DNA of 64,000 nt from Mesorhizobium sp. NZP2077 (GCF_013170805.1 NZ_CP051293.1:2548001-2612000); one strand, 5' to 3'. Shown: positions 44,031 through 53,455, counted from the stretch's first letter. A program made the numbers and translations. The notes: generated by a model from the sequence alone, not told the origin.

Positions 44031-45260
44031 TCACTGGCAAAACGTGCCGCCATGTTTGCGCGGCTCGAGATCGAAGTGGAAATGCAGGGCGTGATCGGCG
44101 TCGGCACCCGGTCCAAGCACGGTCTTGAACGGACCGCAGGCGGCCTTGCGCACAGCGTTGAGGAATTTGGCGTCTTTCTCGGGCGGTGTCGGACCGATCT
44201 CGATCTTCTTTCCGTCGGAGAGTGTGAAGCTGCCGATGTCGAGCGCGTTGCCGAAGGCGTGCTCCGACAGTTTCCCGGTGCCATGGCGCGGCCGGCAGAC
44301 AAAAGCCGAGGCCTGGCTGATCGACTTCACCTCCGTGCTGAACTCCGCCTTGGCGGCCGGCTGGATGACATCGGTCGTGAAGCGGGCGGCGGCCTCGGCC
44401 ATCGAGCAATTGAGCTCGGTGGCGGGACCGATGGCGACCGACTTGTTCAGCGTCTTAATGACGATCGGATAGGGGATCGAGCAGCCGATTTCGGGATTGC
44501 TTTCCGCCTTGTGCTCGTCGAATTCGACGCCGAGCGCCTTCAGCCGCTCACGGCATGCGACTTCCTCGGCGGGCATCTTCGCGTCCGGGAGATCGGCCGA
44601 GCGCGGATCGGGCAGCATCTTCTTGTCGCCAGCATCCGCCGGCTTTGGCGGCGGCTGCGGGGCAATGGCCGGCGGCTGGGTCTCAGGTTCCTCAATGTCG
44701 GGCTTTGGCGTCGGGGTCGGTACGTCGGCTGGCGGCTCCGGCTCGCTTTCCGTATCGGCTGGCGGCTCCGGGGCCGACGGTTCGGGCCGCGCCTGCTTTT
44801 TCTGACGGGACTTTTCCTGATTGAACTGGTCGGACGTTGTGTCTGTCTTTGGGCCGTCTGTTTTGGGACCGTCGGTCTTGGGAACGGCGGTCTTCTGTTC
44901 TTCCATCTTTGCAGCGGCTGCGGGACGTGGTTCAGGCACCGGAGCATCGGCAGGCGATGGCAGCGGTGGGGATGATGATGAAGGCGGTGGCGTTAGCGGC
45001 GATGGCTGGGGATTTTGCGTTTTCTGCGGAGCCGGTTTCGACGTGGTCTGCTGCTGCACTCGCGATTTCGCTTTATGGCGGCGACGCGGCTTCAACGGCT
45101 GGTCGACCCGCGGTGTCAACGGCTGCTCCACCCTCGGTGCCAGTGGCCTGTAATGCCGATGGCGATGTCTGGCATCGGCAGGCGTCACTAGCAAAGCGGT
45201 GACGGCCGTAGCCAGTGCAATCCTGTACATTCGGGAAAAGACAGACGACCCCATCGCCAT
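44031..45260 (-). CDS. Extensin-family protein with long proline-rich linker
   Basis: 409 residues from ATG at 45260; Mets at residues 3 and 11 are alternative starts. Signal peptide (MYRIALATAVTALLVTPADA), then about 190 residues rich in Pro, Lys, Glu and Ser (PPSSSSPPLPSPADAPVPEP) that suggest a wall-spanning spacer, then an extensin-like domain paralogous to the neighbour: CSIPYPIVIKTLN, CSMAEAAARF, LSEHAFGNALDIGSFTL and ADHALHFHFDLEPRK. Tandem copies diverge strongly in the linker. Confidence 0.87.
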   Translation of the reverse strand: MAMGSSVFSRMYRIALATAVTALLVTPADARHRHRHYRPLAPRVEQPLTPRVDQPLKPRRRHKAKSRVQQQTTSKPAPQKTQNPQPSPLTPPPSSSSPPLPSPADAPVPEPRPAAAAKMEEQKTAVPKTDGPKTDGPKTDTTSDQFNQEKSRQKKQARPEPSAPEPPADTESEPEPPADVPTPTPKPDIEEPETQPPAIAPQPPPKPADAGDKKMLPDPRSADLPDAKMPAEEVACRERLKALGVEFDEHKAESNPEIGCSIPYPIVIKTLNKSVAIGPATELNCSMAEAAARFTTDVIQPAAKAEFSTEVKSISQASAFVCRPRHGTGKLSEHAFGNALDIGSFTLSDGKKIEIGPTPPEKDAKFLNAVRKAACGPFKTVLGPGADADHALHFHFDLEPRKHGGTFCQ

Positions 45261-45317
45261 CAACGGCGCGCGCGCCCGGAGGTTGCCTTCAGCCCATCAC
45301 GAACGGTAACCACACCG

Positions 45318-45791
45318 TTACGCGCCGATCGCTTCCAGCCCTTCCTCCAGCCAATCGGCAAGCAGCGGCATGCCAAGCAGATATTTCGCCGTGCGCTTGT
45401 TGGCGCGTTCGCGCGCCGCGGCCAGCGCATCCGCCCACTCGGACGCATCGTAGTCGCCGCGGCCGACCCATGCCAGCGCCACCAGTTCGGCGGCCTCATC
45501 GACATTGAGGTCGTTGATCAGCTCGCGCAGCTCTTCCTCGGTCAGGTTTTCCGAGCTTTCCTCGGCGAGGCCGTCATGGTGGTGGTTGACATGGGCCTCG
45601 CCGTCGAGTTCGACCTCGTGCTCGGCACCGTCTGCATAATCCTCGTTGACGGCGGCACTCAGCGCCTTGGCCTTGAGAATGAACAGGCGCACGGTGTCGG
45701 GGCCGATCGTAAGGTCCCAGTCCTTTTCAAGCCGCCGCTGCACGGGCCGTCTCCGTCCGTCGTTTGCCGGATGATAGCGGATTTGCGGCAT
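45318..45791 (-). CDS. DUF3775 protein
   Basis: 157 residues from ATG at 45791. N-terminal basic start, then VRLFILKAKALSAAV, an acidic stretch (EVELDGEAHVNHHHDG), and the family core LTEEELRELINDLNVDEAAE-like helix, LVALAWVGRGDYDASEW and TAKYLLGMPLLADWLEEGL. Cytosolic, function unknown. Separated by 57 bp from the extensin gene end-to-start on the same strand. Confidence 0.8.
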   Translation of the reverse strand: MPQIRYHPANDGRRRPVQRRLEKDWDLTIGPDTVRLFILKAKALSAAVNEDYADGAEHEVELDGEAHVNHHHDGLAEESSENLTEEELRELINDLNVDEAAELVALAWVGRGDYDASEWADALAAARERANKRTAKYLLGMPLLADWLEEGLEAIGA

Positions 45792-45811
45792 CCGTCACCT
45801 GATGTTCTCCA

Positions 45812-45879
45812 CCTCTGCTTTTTCTTTCTGGCTCTGCTTTTTCTGGCTCTGCTTTTTTCCGGCCCTGCTTTTTTCCGGG
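45812..45879. repeat. Tandem short repeat before the TPR gene
   Basis: Four imperfect units of 15-18 bp with core CTCTGCTTTTTC or CCCTGCTTTTTTCC (for example TGGCTCTGCTTTTTC twice in direct succession). The T-runs make the tract pyrimidine-rich. It lies in the spacer between the divergent DUF3775 and TPR genes. Confidence 0.7.
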
Positions 45880-45936
45880 ATGAAACGCGGGGCACTTGGC
45901 GTTAGTGTTGCATTCTCACCCCTCAAGGAGGCTTCG

Positions 45937-46476
45937 ATGCGTAAAAGAATGCTGATCCAGGCCGCGACTGCCCTTGTCGCGCTGCAGTTCTTCGCTGTCC
46001 CGGTGTTCGCTGCGGGCAGTAGCAGTGGTGGCAGCGACCAGACCGTCACCCAGTGCAAGAAGGGCGAGGTCTGGGACAAGAAGAAGAAAAAGTGCGTCGC
46101 GCCCCAGGAAGGCATGCTGGACGACGACAGCATCTATGATGCCGGTCATGCGCTGGCGATGGCCGGGCGCTATGGCGAGGCGATCGCGGTGCTCAGCCTC
46201 GCTGCCAACAAGCAGGATCCGCGCATCCTCAATTATCTCGGCTATTCGCACCGCCATTCCGGCCGGGTAACTGTCGGCCTCGGCTACTACGAGGAAGCGC
46301 TGCGCATTGACCCGAACTATACGCTGGTACGCGAATATCTCGGCGAAGCGCATCTGCAGATCGGCGACCTGGCCGGCGCCCAGCAGCAGCTGATGGAAAT
46401 CGAGAAGCGCACCGGCAAGGGATCGCGCGAATACGGCATGCTGTCCGAGCAGATCGACCATTTCATGCGGAGCTGA
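45937..46476 (+). CDS. Secreted tetratricopeptide-repeat protein
   Basis: 179 residues from ATG at 45937, with AAGGAGG in front. Signal peptide MLIQAATALVALQFFAVPVFA, then a Ser/Gly stretch, a Cys pair (TQCKKGEVWDKKKKKCV) and TPR units (YDAGHALAMAGRYGEAIAVL; PRILNYLGYSHRHSGRV; YYEEALRIDPNYTLVREYLG; EAHLQIGDLAGAQQQL). Probably a periplasmic scaffold. Ends in a terminator. Confidence 0.82.
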   Translation: MRKRMLIQAATALVALQFFAVPVFAAGSSSGGSDQTVTQCKKGEVWDKKKKKCVAPQEGMLDDDSIYDAGHALAMAGRYGEAIAVLSLAANKQDPRILNYLGYSHRHSGRVTVGLGYYEEALRIDPNYTLVREYLGEAHLQIGDLAGAQQQLMEIEKRTGKGSREYGMLSEQIDHFMRS

Positions 46477-46498
46477 TCAGGCTCCAGGGCTTTCCGAA

Positions 46499-46528
46499 GC
46501 GGCCGCGCGCGCTCGCGGCCCGCTTTTT
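46499..46528 (+). terminator. Rho-independent terminator after the TPR gene
   Basis: Stem GCGGCCGCG paired with CGCGGCCCGC (one bulge), followed by TTTTT at 46524-46528. Confidence 0.75.
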
Positions 46529-46730
46529 GCTGCCCCGGTCTCGTTGAAAGCGGGGATGATTTTTGCAAAACCGATTTTTGGGCGTGAAAAACCCGGAAAG
46601 ATTGCTATATCTTGGGAAATTGCGGTGAAACGGTTCCGTTAGCCCGAGGCTGCCGGACCGTTTTCTTTTTGTACCCATCGACAAGGCTTTCCCCGCAACG
46701 CGGGGGTGGCGGCAGGAAAGGTCAGGCATC

Positions 46731-47204
46731 ATGAACAAGGTCCCGATGACAGGCGAGGGGTTCGCGTCATTGAAGGAAGAGCTGCGTTGGCGCCAGCAGG
46801 AAGAGCGGCCGCGCATCATCGAGGCGATTTCCGAGGCGCGCTCGCATGGCGACCTGTCCGAAAATGCCGAATATCATGCAGCCAAGGAGGCGCAGAGCCT
46901 CAATGAGGGCCGCGTCAACGAGCTCGAAGACTATATCGCGCGCGCTGAAGTGATCGATGTCACCAAGCTCAGCGGCGAAAAGGTCAAGTTCGGCGCCACC
47001 GTCGTGCTGGTCGACGAAGACACCGAGGAAAAGAAGACCTACCAGATCGTCGGCGACCAGGAAGCCGACGTGAAGTCCGGCCGCATCTCGATCTCCTCGC
47101 CGATCGCGCGCGCGCTGATCGGCAAGGAAGTCGGCGACGCCATCGAGGTCAATGCGCCCGGCGGCGCCAGGGGGTATGAGATCGTCCAGGTGCAGTTTAT
47201 TTAA
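46731..47204 (+). CDS. greA: Transcription elongation factor GreA
   Basis: 157 residues from ATG at 46731, GGCAGGAAAGG in front. GreA rescues backtracked RNA polymerase by stimulating transcript cleavage. The N-terminal coiled coil contains the acidic tip ([20 protein letters not shown]), and the C-terminal FKBP-like domain contains [20 protein letters not shown] and [11 protein letters not shown]. Full length for the family. Confidence 0.97.
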   Translation: MNKVPMTGEGFASLKEELRWRQQEERPRIIEAISEARSHGDLSENAEYHAAKEAQSLNEGRVNELEDYIARAEVIDVTKLSGEKVKFGATVVLVDEDTEEKKTYQIVGDQEADVKSGRISISSPIARALIGKEVGDAIEVNAPGGARGYEIVQVQFI

Positions 47205-47249
47205 ACCCTAAGGCGCGGGCACTTAGCCTTTGCTGAATCTGAAGCGCCG

Positions 47250-47420
47250 CGCTGCCCCTCATCTGGCTGCCGCCATCTTCTCCCCGTGAACGGGGAGAAG
47301 GACGCCTTCATTGATGGTTTCGCCAATTTTCAACGTTGCAAGAAGGGCGCCAGCGTTGCGGCCAGCTTCTTTCTCCCCGTTTACGGGGAGAAATGCCCGG
47401 CAGGGCAATGAGGGGCGGCG
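47250..47420. repeat. Composite palindromic element after greA
   Basis: Outer arms CGCTGCCCCTCAT and ATGAGGGGCGGCG; inner hairpins CTTCTCCCCGTGAACGGGGA (47277) and TTTCTCCCCGTTTACGGGGA (47370). Related to the element at 16806-16876. Non-coding; may also act in termination between the convergent greA and waaC. Confidence 0.8.
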
Positions 47421-47451
47421 CCGACCTTCCCAATTGAATTGATTGAGAAAA

Positions 47452-48441
47452 TCAACTCTTGGCAGCGTTAGCCTGACCAAGTATCTGGCGCTCCAGCAGC
47501 CTGTCCGCTTCCGCCACCACCTCTGCCGGCGCCAAACGCCCACCAGGTGCGGCTAGTAGCGTCGACGCAAATTGCCCACGCGGACCGGTCAAACCCGGCT
47601 CTGTCGCCAGGAACACCGCGACCGTCGGCAGGCCGAAGGCGCTGGCGAGGTGAGTCAGGCCGGTGTCGGCGCCGATCACCAGGGTCGAGCGGCCGAGGAT
47701 GGCGGCGATGTCTGCCAGTGGCGACTTTGGCACCACGACAGTAGATGGCACGGCCTTGGCAACGGCTTCGGCAACAGACTTCTCGCGCTCGTTCGACCAG
47801 GTGGTGACCGGCGTCATGCCGCGCTCGACCAGCAGGCGGGCGGTTCCGATCCAGTCTTCGACAGGCCATTTCTTGTCCTCGCGGCTGGTGCCGTGCAGCA
47901 GGAAGGCGGTTTTTCCGGTGATGCCGGCCAGACCGCCGGGCGGTGGCACGATGCCTGATGCGAGCGTCGACAGATCGGGCTGGTAGCCAAGCGCCAGTCC
48001 GAACAGCCGGCGCGTCCGCTCGATGGCGTGCAGGTCGCGCGGCACGCCGTAGGTGACGTCGTAGAACAGGGTGGCCGAGGGTTCGCGCGCGCTCGATCGG
48101 TCGAAGCCGGCGATCGGCGCGCCCGCCTGCCGCGCGACCAGGGCCGATTTCAGCAGGCCCTGCGCATCGATGACCAGGTCGTAGCGGCATTCGCGCAAGG
48201 TGCGGCGCAGCGCGGCCGCCTCGCGCCAGGTGCCGCCACTGAACAGCGTCTTGCGCCAGCGCCGGATGGCGACGGTGTGAATCCCAGCGATCGCCGGGTG
48301 CAGGGCGACAATGCCGGCGAACGCCTCTTCGACGCACCAGTCGAAGGACACGTCCGGCCTGGCGAGACTGGCATCCTCGACCGCCGGAAATGTGTGGATG
48401 ACATCGCCCATCGACGATGTCTTGACAATGAGGACCTTCAT
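47452..48441 (-). CDS. waaC: Lipopolysaccharide heptosyltransferase I
   Basis: 329 residues from ATG at 48441. GT9 fold: [21 protein letters not shown]-terminus, YDLVIDAQGLLKSALVAR near residue 85, FLLHGTSREDKKWP near 183 for nucleotide-sugar binding, and VIGADTGLTHLASAFGLPTV near 260. Adds the first heptose to Kdo of lipid A at the inner membrane. Overlaps waaF by four bases. Confidence 0.93.
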   Translation of the reverse strand: MKVLIVKTSSMGDVIHTFPAVEDASLARPDVSFDWCVEEAFAGIVALHPAIAGIHTVAIRRWRKTLFSGGTWREAAALRRTLRECRYDLVIDAQGLLKSALVARQAGAPIAGFDRSSAREPSATLFYDVTYGVPRDLHAIERTRRLFGLALGYQPDLSTLASGIVPPPGGLAGITGKTAFLLHGTSREDKKWPVEDWIGTARLLVERGMTPVTTWSNEREKSVAEAVAKAVPSTVVVPKSPLADIAAILGRSTLVIGADTGLTHLASAFGLPTVAVFLATEPGLTGPRGQFASTLLAAPGGRLAPAEVVAEADRLLERQILGQANAAKS

Positions 48442-49445
48442 GCCGCGGCCGGGAGTTCCAGCAGCCGGTCCGCCGCCGCCGCGACCTGCCCGACTTGCAA
48501 TGTCTTCAGGCAGTTGAGATGGCCGAGCGGGCAGACCTTCTGGTGGCAGGGCGAACAGGAAAGATGAAGCCAGACCAGCTCGCGCCGTTCCGCCAGCGGC
48601 GGCGTATTCTCAGGCGAGGTCGAGCCGTAGACGGCGACGATCGGTGTGCCGACGCCCGCCGCGACATGCATCAGCCCGCTGTCGTTGGAGACCGCCAGCC
48701 TTGCTGCAGCGATCAGGTCGATGGCGTCCTCCAGCCGCGTCTGGCCGGCAAGGTCGACGACGCCGGGGGCAAGGGCGGCGATCTCGGCGGTGACATCGCG
48801 GTCGTTCTTCGAACCGAACAGGGCGACCTTCAAGCCTTTGGCCATGAACTCGCGGGCAAGGCCGGCATAACTTTCGCTCGGCCAGCGCTTGGCCGGGCCG
48901 AATTCGGCGCCGGGCATCAGGGCCGCGAATTTCTGGGGCGCCAGCCCGAAACGATCGAGCAGGACGGCCTGGTTCCCAGCGTCCACGGTCAAATGAGGCG
49001 CGCGGAAACTGCCGCCCTTGGCGAGGCTGAAATAGGCCTGCGCGGTGCGCCGTTTCACAGCATCCGGCAGCGGCACGATGTCGGTCAAAAGGCCATAGCG
49101 CATCTCGCGCAGATGGCCGAAACGGCGCGGAATGCGGGCAAAGAACGGGATCAGCGCCGATTTCCAGCTGCCCGGCAGGACATAGGCCATGTCGTAGCGG
49201 CCGCGCAGCAGGCGGCCGAAGCGACGGCGATGGGTGAATTCGAGCGCGCCGGGTTTCAGCGGAAAGTCGATCTGCTGGCGGATCTCGGGCATGCGCTTGA
49301 CCAGCGGTGCCGCCCAGGCCGGCGCCAGCACGTCGATCGCGGCGTTGGGATGGAGTTCCTTCAGCGCCGAAAACAGGCACTGCGCCATCACCATGTCGCC
49401 CACCCAGCGTGGGCCGATCACGAGGATCGTTGGGCTTTCAGCCAT
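48438..49445 (-). CDS. waaF: ADP-heptose--LPS heptosyltransferase II
   Basis: 335 residues from ATG at 49445. GT9 features: [58 protein letters not shown] and [33 protein letters not shown] Cys segment near the end is typical of WaaF. Adds the second heptose. Overlaps hldD upstream by 28 bp and waaC downstream by four, so the three are coupled. Confidence 0.93.
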   Translation of the reverse strand: MAESPTILVIGPRWVGDMVMAQCLFSALKELHPNAAIDVLAPAWAAPLVKRMPEIRQQIDFPLKPGALEFTHRRRFGRLLRGRYDMAYVLPGSWKSALIPFFARIPRRFGHLREMRYGLLTDIVPLPDAVKRRTAQAYFSLAKGGSFRAPHLTVDAGNQAVLLDRFGLAPQKFAALMPGAEFGPAKRWPSESYAGLAREFMAKGLKVALFGSKNDRDVTAEIAALAPGVVDLAGQTRLEDAIDLIAAARLAVSNDSGLMHVAAGVGTPIVAVYGSTSPENTPPLAERRELVWLHLSCSPCHQKVCPLGHLNCLKTLQVGQVAAAADRLLELPAAA

Positions 49446-50368
49446 TCGACATAGTCTCTGACACCGGTTTCCACTGTCCGGAACTGGCCGTTGTAACCGG
49501 CCGCGCGCAAACGGGACATATCAGCTTGCGTGAAGCTCTGGTAGCTGCCCTTGAGGTGGTCGGGGAAGGGGATGAATTCGATCTCGCCCTTGCCCAGCGT
49601 GTCGATGACCGTTTCGGCGATGGCGCGGAAGGGCTGGGCGCGGCCGGTGCCGCAATTGAAGATGCCGCTCGAGCCGCGCTTCCACAGCCACAGATTGACG
49701 TCGGCGACATCACCAACATGGATGAAATCGCGGCTCTGTTCGCCAGGGCCGAAGCCATCATAGGCGCCAAACAGTTTCGGATTTTCGCCGCGCTGGACCT
49801 GATTGAACAGATGGAAGGCGACCGAGGCCATGGCGCCCTTGTGCGTCTCGCGCGGGCCATAGACGTTGAAATAGCGCAGGCCCGCGACCTGCGAATGATC
49901 GGTGTCGAAGACAGTGCGCCTGACATAGTCGTCGAACAGTTTCTTCGAATAGGCGTAGACGTTGAGCGGCCGCTCGAGCGCCGGCTCTTCGCGAAACTCG
50001 GATCCACCACCATAAACGGAGGCCGAGGAGGCGTAGAGGAAGGGCACGCGCAGTGCCTGGCAGGCATGCAGCAGCCGCTTCGAATAAGCAAAATTCACCT
50101 CCATCATGAACTTGCCGTTCCACTCGGTGGTGGTCGAGCAGGCGCCCTGGTGGAAGACGGCTTCGATGCGGCCAAGCGAGCCGGCCTCGATGCGGGCCAG
50201 AAGATCGTCCTTGTCGAGATAATCGGCAATGCTGAGATCGGCGAGATTGGCGATCTTATGACCGTCGGTGAGGTTGTCGACGACCAGAATGTCGTCATGG
50301 CCTTCGGCGTTGAGCGCGGCGACGATGTTGGAGCCGATCATGCCGGCGCCGCCCGTGACGATGATCAT
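49418..50368 (-). CDS. hldD: ADP-L-glycero-D-manno-heptose 6-epimerase
   Basis: 316 residues from ATG at 50368. SDR-extended fold: [19 protein letters not shown], then [12 protein letters not shown] with the Ser, and the YAYSKKLFD Tyr-x3-Lys pair near residue 140; [18 protein letters not shown] follows. Epimerises ADP-D,D-heptose to the L,D form used by WaaC and WaaF. First gene of the minus-strand heptose operon; divergent from the toxin-antitoxin genes. Confidence 0.95.
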   Translation of the reverse strand: MIIVTGGAGMIGSNIVAALNAEGHDDILVVDNLTDGHKIANLADLSIADYLDKDDLLARIEAGSLGRIEAVFHQGACSTTTEWNGKFMMEVNFAYSKRLLHACQALRVPFLYASSASVYGGGSEFREEPALERPLNVYAYSKKLFDDYVRRTVFDTDHSQVAGLRYFNVYGPRETHKGAMASVAFHLFNQVQRGENPKLFGAYDGFGPGEQSRDFIHVGDVADVNLWLWKRGSSGIFNCGTGRAQPFRAIAETVIDTLGKGEIEFIPFPDHLKGSYQSFTQADMSRLRAAGYNGQFRTVETGVRDYVEWLKAQRSS

Positions 50369-50465
50369 GAAGGCCTCTGGTTGCTTGCGATTCCAGTCCT
50401 TATAAGGGAGGCCAGCCGGGCTGTCGACAAAGCAGGTGTTCCCGCTATCTCGCTATGTTCTTGCT

Positions 50466-50492
50466 TGTCTGTTTTGTCCATTTTGTCTATTA
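50466..50492. repeat. Three 9-bp direct repeats before the antitoxin gene
   Basis: TGTCTGTTT, TGTCCATTT and TGTCTATTA stand head to tail, exactly 9 bp apart, ending 21 bp before the antitoxin ATG. Likely binding sites for the antitoxin or part of its promoter. Confidence 0.6.
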
Positions 50493-50513
50493 TGGCCAAA
50501 AACAGAGTGTACC

Positions 50514-50750
50514 ATGAAACATTATCCATCGACCGATCTGAAACAGAATCTCGGAGACGTCCTTGCGGCCGCCAGCCAGCAGCCCGTCTCCATCACCCGT
50601 CACAACAAGCCGAGATACGTCCTGATGAGCATCGAGGCTTACGAGGCTCGCTTCGTCAATGACAGCCGCCGCGCTTACGCGGCGGAGGACGCTCCATCCG
50701 AACATGTCGAGATGCTTGAAGAATACGCTGCCGAGTTGGATCGTGATTAA
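50514..50750 (+). CDS. Phd/YefM-family antitoxin
   Basis: 78 residues from ATG at 50514. Phd/YefM N-terminal DNA-binding fold: STDLKQNLGDVLAAASQQPV, then SITRHNKPRYVLMSIEAYEA. The acidic C-terminus (SEHVEMLEEYAAELDRD) would bind the toxin. Overlaps the toxin gene by eight bases. Base composition is lower in GC than the flanking LPS genes. Confidence 0.85.
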   Translation: MKHYPSTDLKQNLGDVLAAASQQPVSITRHNKPRYVLMSIEAYEARFVNDSRRAYAAEDAPSEHVEMLEEYAAELDRD

Positions 50751-51156
50751 ACCCAATGCCGCCGACGTCTGGCGATATCCATATCTATGGTATCGCCAAC
50801 ATGGAGGCGGCGAGACCGAAGGCCGTAAGACACGACCTGTCGCCTTCGTGGCTGTCCTTCCGGGGAAAGCCGGCGGCACGAACCTCTTCATCCTTGCAAT
50901 CACCTCTACGCCGCCGGGCCGCGATCGCGTCGCTGTTGGCGTTCCGGAAATAGAAAGCCGCCGCGCGGGGCTTGACCCTATCCCCCTTTGGGTCATAGTC
51001 GACGAATACAACCACGATATCCTGGAATCTTCAGCCTACTTCGAACCAGCTGCGCGTATCGGCGCATTCAGTCCGTCATTCCACAAAAAAGTCATGTCGG
51101 CTTTCATCGCGGTTGTCCGCACAGGCCAATCCAAAGCTATCCCGCGGGCTGACTGA
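50743..51156 (+). CDS. Probable toxin of the Phd-type module (PemK/MazF-like)
   Basis: 137 residues from GTG at 50743, inside the antitoxin's last codons. Sequence opens VIKPNAADVWRYPYLWYRQH, then ETEGRKTRPVAFVAVL (the G-x-x-R-P-V strand typical of MazF/PemK-like endoribonucleases), FILAITSTPPG and LWVIVDEYNHDILESS. Fold call rests on these segments and the paired antitoxin; catalytic residues not proven. Would cleave mRNA when freed from its antitoxin. Confidence 0.65.
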   Translation: MIKPNAADVWRYPYLWYRQHGGGETEGRKTRPVAFVAVLPGKAGGTNLFILAITSTPPGRDRVAVGVPEIESRRAGLDPIPLWVIVDEYNHDILESSAYFEPAARIGAFSPSFHKKVMSAFIAVVRTGQSKAIPRAD

Positions 51157-51192
51157 ACGGCCTGCAACCGGGCAGGACCACAAGGGACAAAA

Positions 51193-51825
51193 ATGCCGTC
51201 GACCGAACTGCTCATCGCGTTTTTCGCCACCACGGCGATCTTCGCCTATATCCCCGGTCCGGCGATGCTTTATGCCGCGGCCCAGACCATGGCGCGCGGG
51301 CGCTGGTCGGGGCTGACGGCCGCACTTGGTATCCATCTCGGCGGCTATGTGCATGTCTTTGCCGCCGCTGCAGGCCTGTCGGTGCTGTTCCACGCCGTGC
51401 CGACGCTCTACATGGCGGTCAAGCTGGTTGGCGCGCTCTATTTGATCTGGCTCGGCGTCTCGCTGTTTCGCAAGCGCGTCGAAGGTGAGATGGCGCTGCC
51501 CGTTCTTGAGCGCAAATCGGCGCGCCGCGCCTTTTTCGAGAGCATCACCGTCGAGGTGCTCAATCCCAAGACGGCGATCTTCTTCATGGCCTTCCTGCCG
51601 CAGTTCATCGACGCCTCGGCGGCGCTTCCGGTCTGGCTGCAATTCGTGGTGCTGGGAACGATCGTCAATTTGATGTTCTCCTCGGCCGACATCGTTTGCG
51701 TGTTCCTCGCCGGCCTGGTGATCGGCAGGCTGCGGCGTTCGAGGCGGGCGCAGCGGCTGATGCAGCGGGCCGGCGGCGCGGTGCTGGTCGGGCTTGGCGT
51801 CCACGTTGCCCTGCAGAAGAGCTGA
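51193..51825 (+). CDS. LysE/RhtB-family amino-acid exporter
   Basis: 210 residues from ATG at 51193. Six hydrophobic segments with LysE features: IFAYIPGPAMLYAAAQTMARG near residue 16-36, VKLVGALYLIWLGVSLFRK near 76, and EVLNPKTAIFFMAFLPQFID near 118. Exports amino acids or homoserine-like compounds. It lies between the toxin gene and hldE, with no evident tie to LPS synthesis. Confidence 0.88.
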   Translation: MPSTELLIAFFATTAIFAYIPGPAMLYAAAQTMARGRWSGLTAALGIHLGGYVHVFAAAAGLSVLFHAVPTLYMAVKLVGALYLIWLGVSLFRKRVEGEMALPVLERKSARRAFFESITVEVLNPKTAIFFMAFLPQFIDASAALPVWLQFVVLGTIVNLMFSSADIVCVFLAGLVIGRLRRSRRAQRLMQRAGGAVLVGLGVHVALQKS

Positions 51826-51964
51826 CGCTTCGGACAGTCGCGGGTCATGCCTGACGTTGCGCTGCGTGGATTTGCAGTATATCGGCAGGCATGAGCGATC
51901 CGGCCCGTAAATTGACAATTTTCAGCACGATTGAGATTTGCCTTACCCTCGCGTTGCCAGTGAC

Positions 51965-53455
51965 ATGATCAAGCACAATCCGCCTTCTCCCGAACCCCTG
52001 CACCGTGCCATTGCGCGCTTTGGCGGCGTCGCCGTGCTGGTGGTCGGCGATCTCATCCTCGACCGCTTCGTCAACGGCGTCATCGAGCGGATTTCGCCGG
52101 AGGCGCCGATCCCGGTGCTGCACGGGCGCGGCGAGACGTCGGCCATGGGCGGCGCCGGCAATGTCGTGGCCAACATCATCTCGCTTGGCGCGCGCGCCAT
52201 TCCGGTGTCGGTGATCGGCACCGACACGGCCGGCGACAGCCTGGTGCGGATGCTTGGCGAACTTGGCGCCGAGACAGTGGGGCTTTCGCAGCAGCGTGGC
52301 CGCATGACCTCGTCGAAGAGCCGCTTCAGCGCGCTCAACCAGCAGGTGCTGCGTTTCGACGAGGAAGAGATCAAACCGCTCGACGAGGCGGAGCGGGCGG
52401 GACTGATCCGGCATTTCCATGCCGCACTTGCGGGCGCCGACATCGTCATCTTGTCCGATTACGGCAAGGGCATCCTGCTCGACGGCGTCGCGGCAGAACT
52501 GATCGCCATCTGCCGCGAGGCGGGCAAGCCGGTGCTGGTCGATCCCAAGGGCCGCGACTATGCGCGCTATGCCGGCGCGACCGCTATCACCCCTAACCGC
52601 AAGGAACTCGGCGAGGCCGTCGGCCGTGCGGTGTTCGCCGATGACGAGATCGTCGCGGCCGCGCGGGAGTTGATATCAGCCCATGGCTTCGACTTCGTCG
52701 TCGCCACCCGCAGCGAAAAGGGCATGAGCGTCGTTGGCCCGGACGAGGCGCGCCACATCGCCACCCAGGCGCGCGAAGTGTTCGATGTCTCGGGCGCCGG
52801 CGACACGGTGATCGCGACGTTTGCGCTGGCACTCGCGTCGGGTGCCGATCCGGTCGCGGCGGCCTCGATCGCCAATGCCGCCGGCGGCGTCGTGGTCGGC
52901 AAACGCGGCACTGCGCGGCTGACGGTCGAGGAGCTTACCGGCGCGCTGTTCCGTTCGCACGGACCGACCGCCCACAAGGATGCCATCCTCGATGCCCCAT
53001 CGGCGGCGCGCATGGTGGCGGCGTGGAAGGAAGAGGGCCTGGCCGTCGGTTTCACCAATGGCTGCTTCGACATATTGCATGCTGGCCATGTCAGTCTCTT
53101 GCACGCCGCGCGCAGCCAGTGCGATCGGCTGGTGCTCGGCCTCAACTGCGATGCCTCGGTGCGGCGGCTGAAAGGGCCGGGCCGCCCGGTCAACGACCAG
53201 CATGACCGCGCCTGCGTGCTCGCGGCCCTGGCTTCGGTCGACGCGGTCGTCGTGTTCGAGGAAGACACGCCGCTGGCGCTGATAGAGGCGCTTCTGCCCG
53301 ATATCCTGGTCAAGGGCGCCGATTATACAATCGACACCGTGGTCGGCGCCGAAATCGTACAGAAGGCCGGCGGGCGCGTCGTGCTGGTCGATCTCGTTGC
53401 CGGCAAGAGCACCACGGGCACCATCGGAAAATTGCGCGCCGGCTCTACAAACTGA
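51965..53455 (+). CDS. hldE: Bifunctional D-beta-heptose-7-P kinase / heptose-1-P adenylyltransferase
   Basis: 496 residues from ATG at 51965. PfkB-type kinase domain, residues 1-330: VLVVGDLILDRFVNG, GGAGNVVANIISLGA, LSDYGKGILL, DVSGAGDTVIATFALAL with the catalytic Asp. Nucleotidyltransferase domain from about 355: FTNGCFDILHAGHVSLLHAA with the HxGH motif, LVKGADYTIDTVVGAE. Forms ADP-D,D-heptose after GmhB acts. No clear Shine-Dalgarno before the ATG. Confidence 0.95.
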   Translation: MIKHNPPSPEPLHRAIARFGGVAVLVVGDLILDRFVNGVIERISPEAPIPVLHGRGETSAMGGAGNVVANIISLGARAIPVSVIGTDTAGDSLVRMLGELGAETVGLSQQRGRMTSSKSRFSALNQQVLRFDEEEIKPLDEAERAGLIRHFHAALAGADIVILSDYGKGILLDGVAAELIAICREAGKPVLVDPKGRDYARYAGATAITPNRKELGEAVGRAVFADDEIVAAARELISAHGFDFVVATRSEKGMSVVGPDEARHIATQAREVFDVSGAGDTVIATFALALASGADPVAAASIANAAGGVVVGKRGTARLTVEELTGALFRSHGPTAHKDAILDAPSAARMVAAWKEEGLAVGFTNGCFDILHAGHVSLLHAARSQCDRLVLGLNCDASVRRLKGPGRPVNDQHDRACVLAALASVDAVVVFEEDTPLALIEALLPDILVKGADYTIDTVVGAEIVQKAGGRVVLVDLVAGKSTTGTIGKLRAGSTN

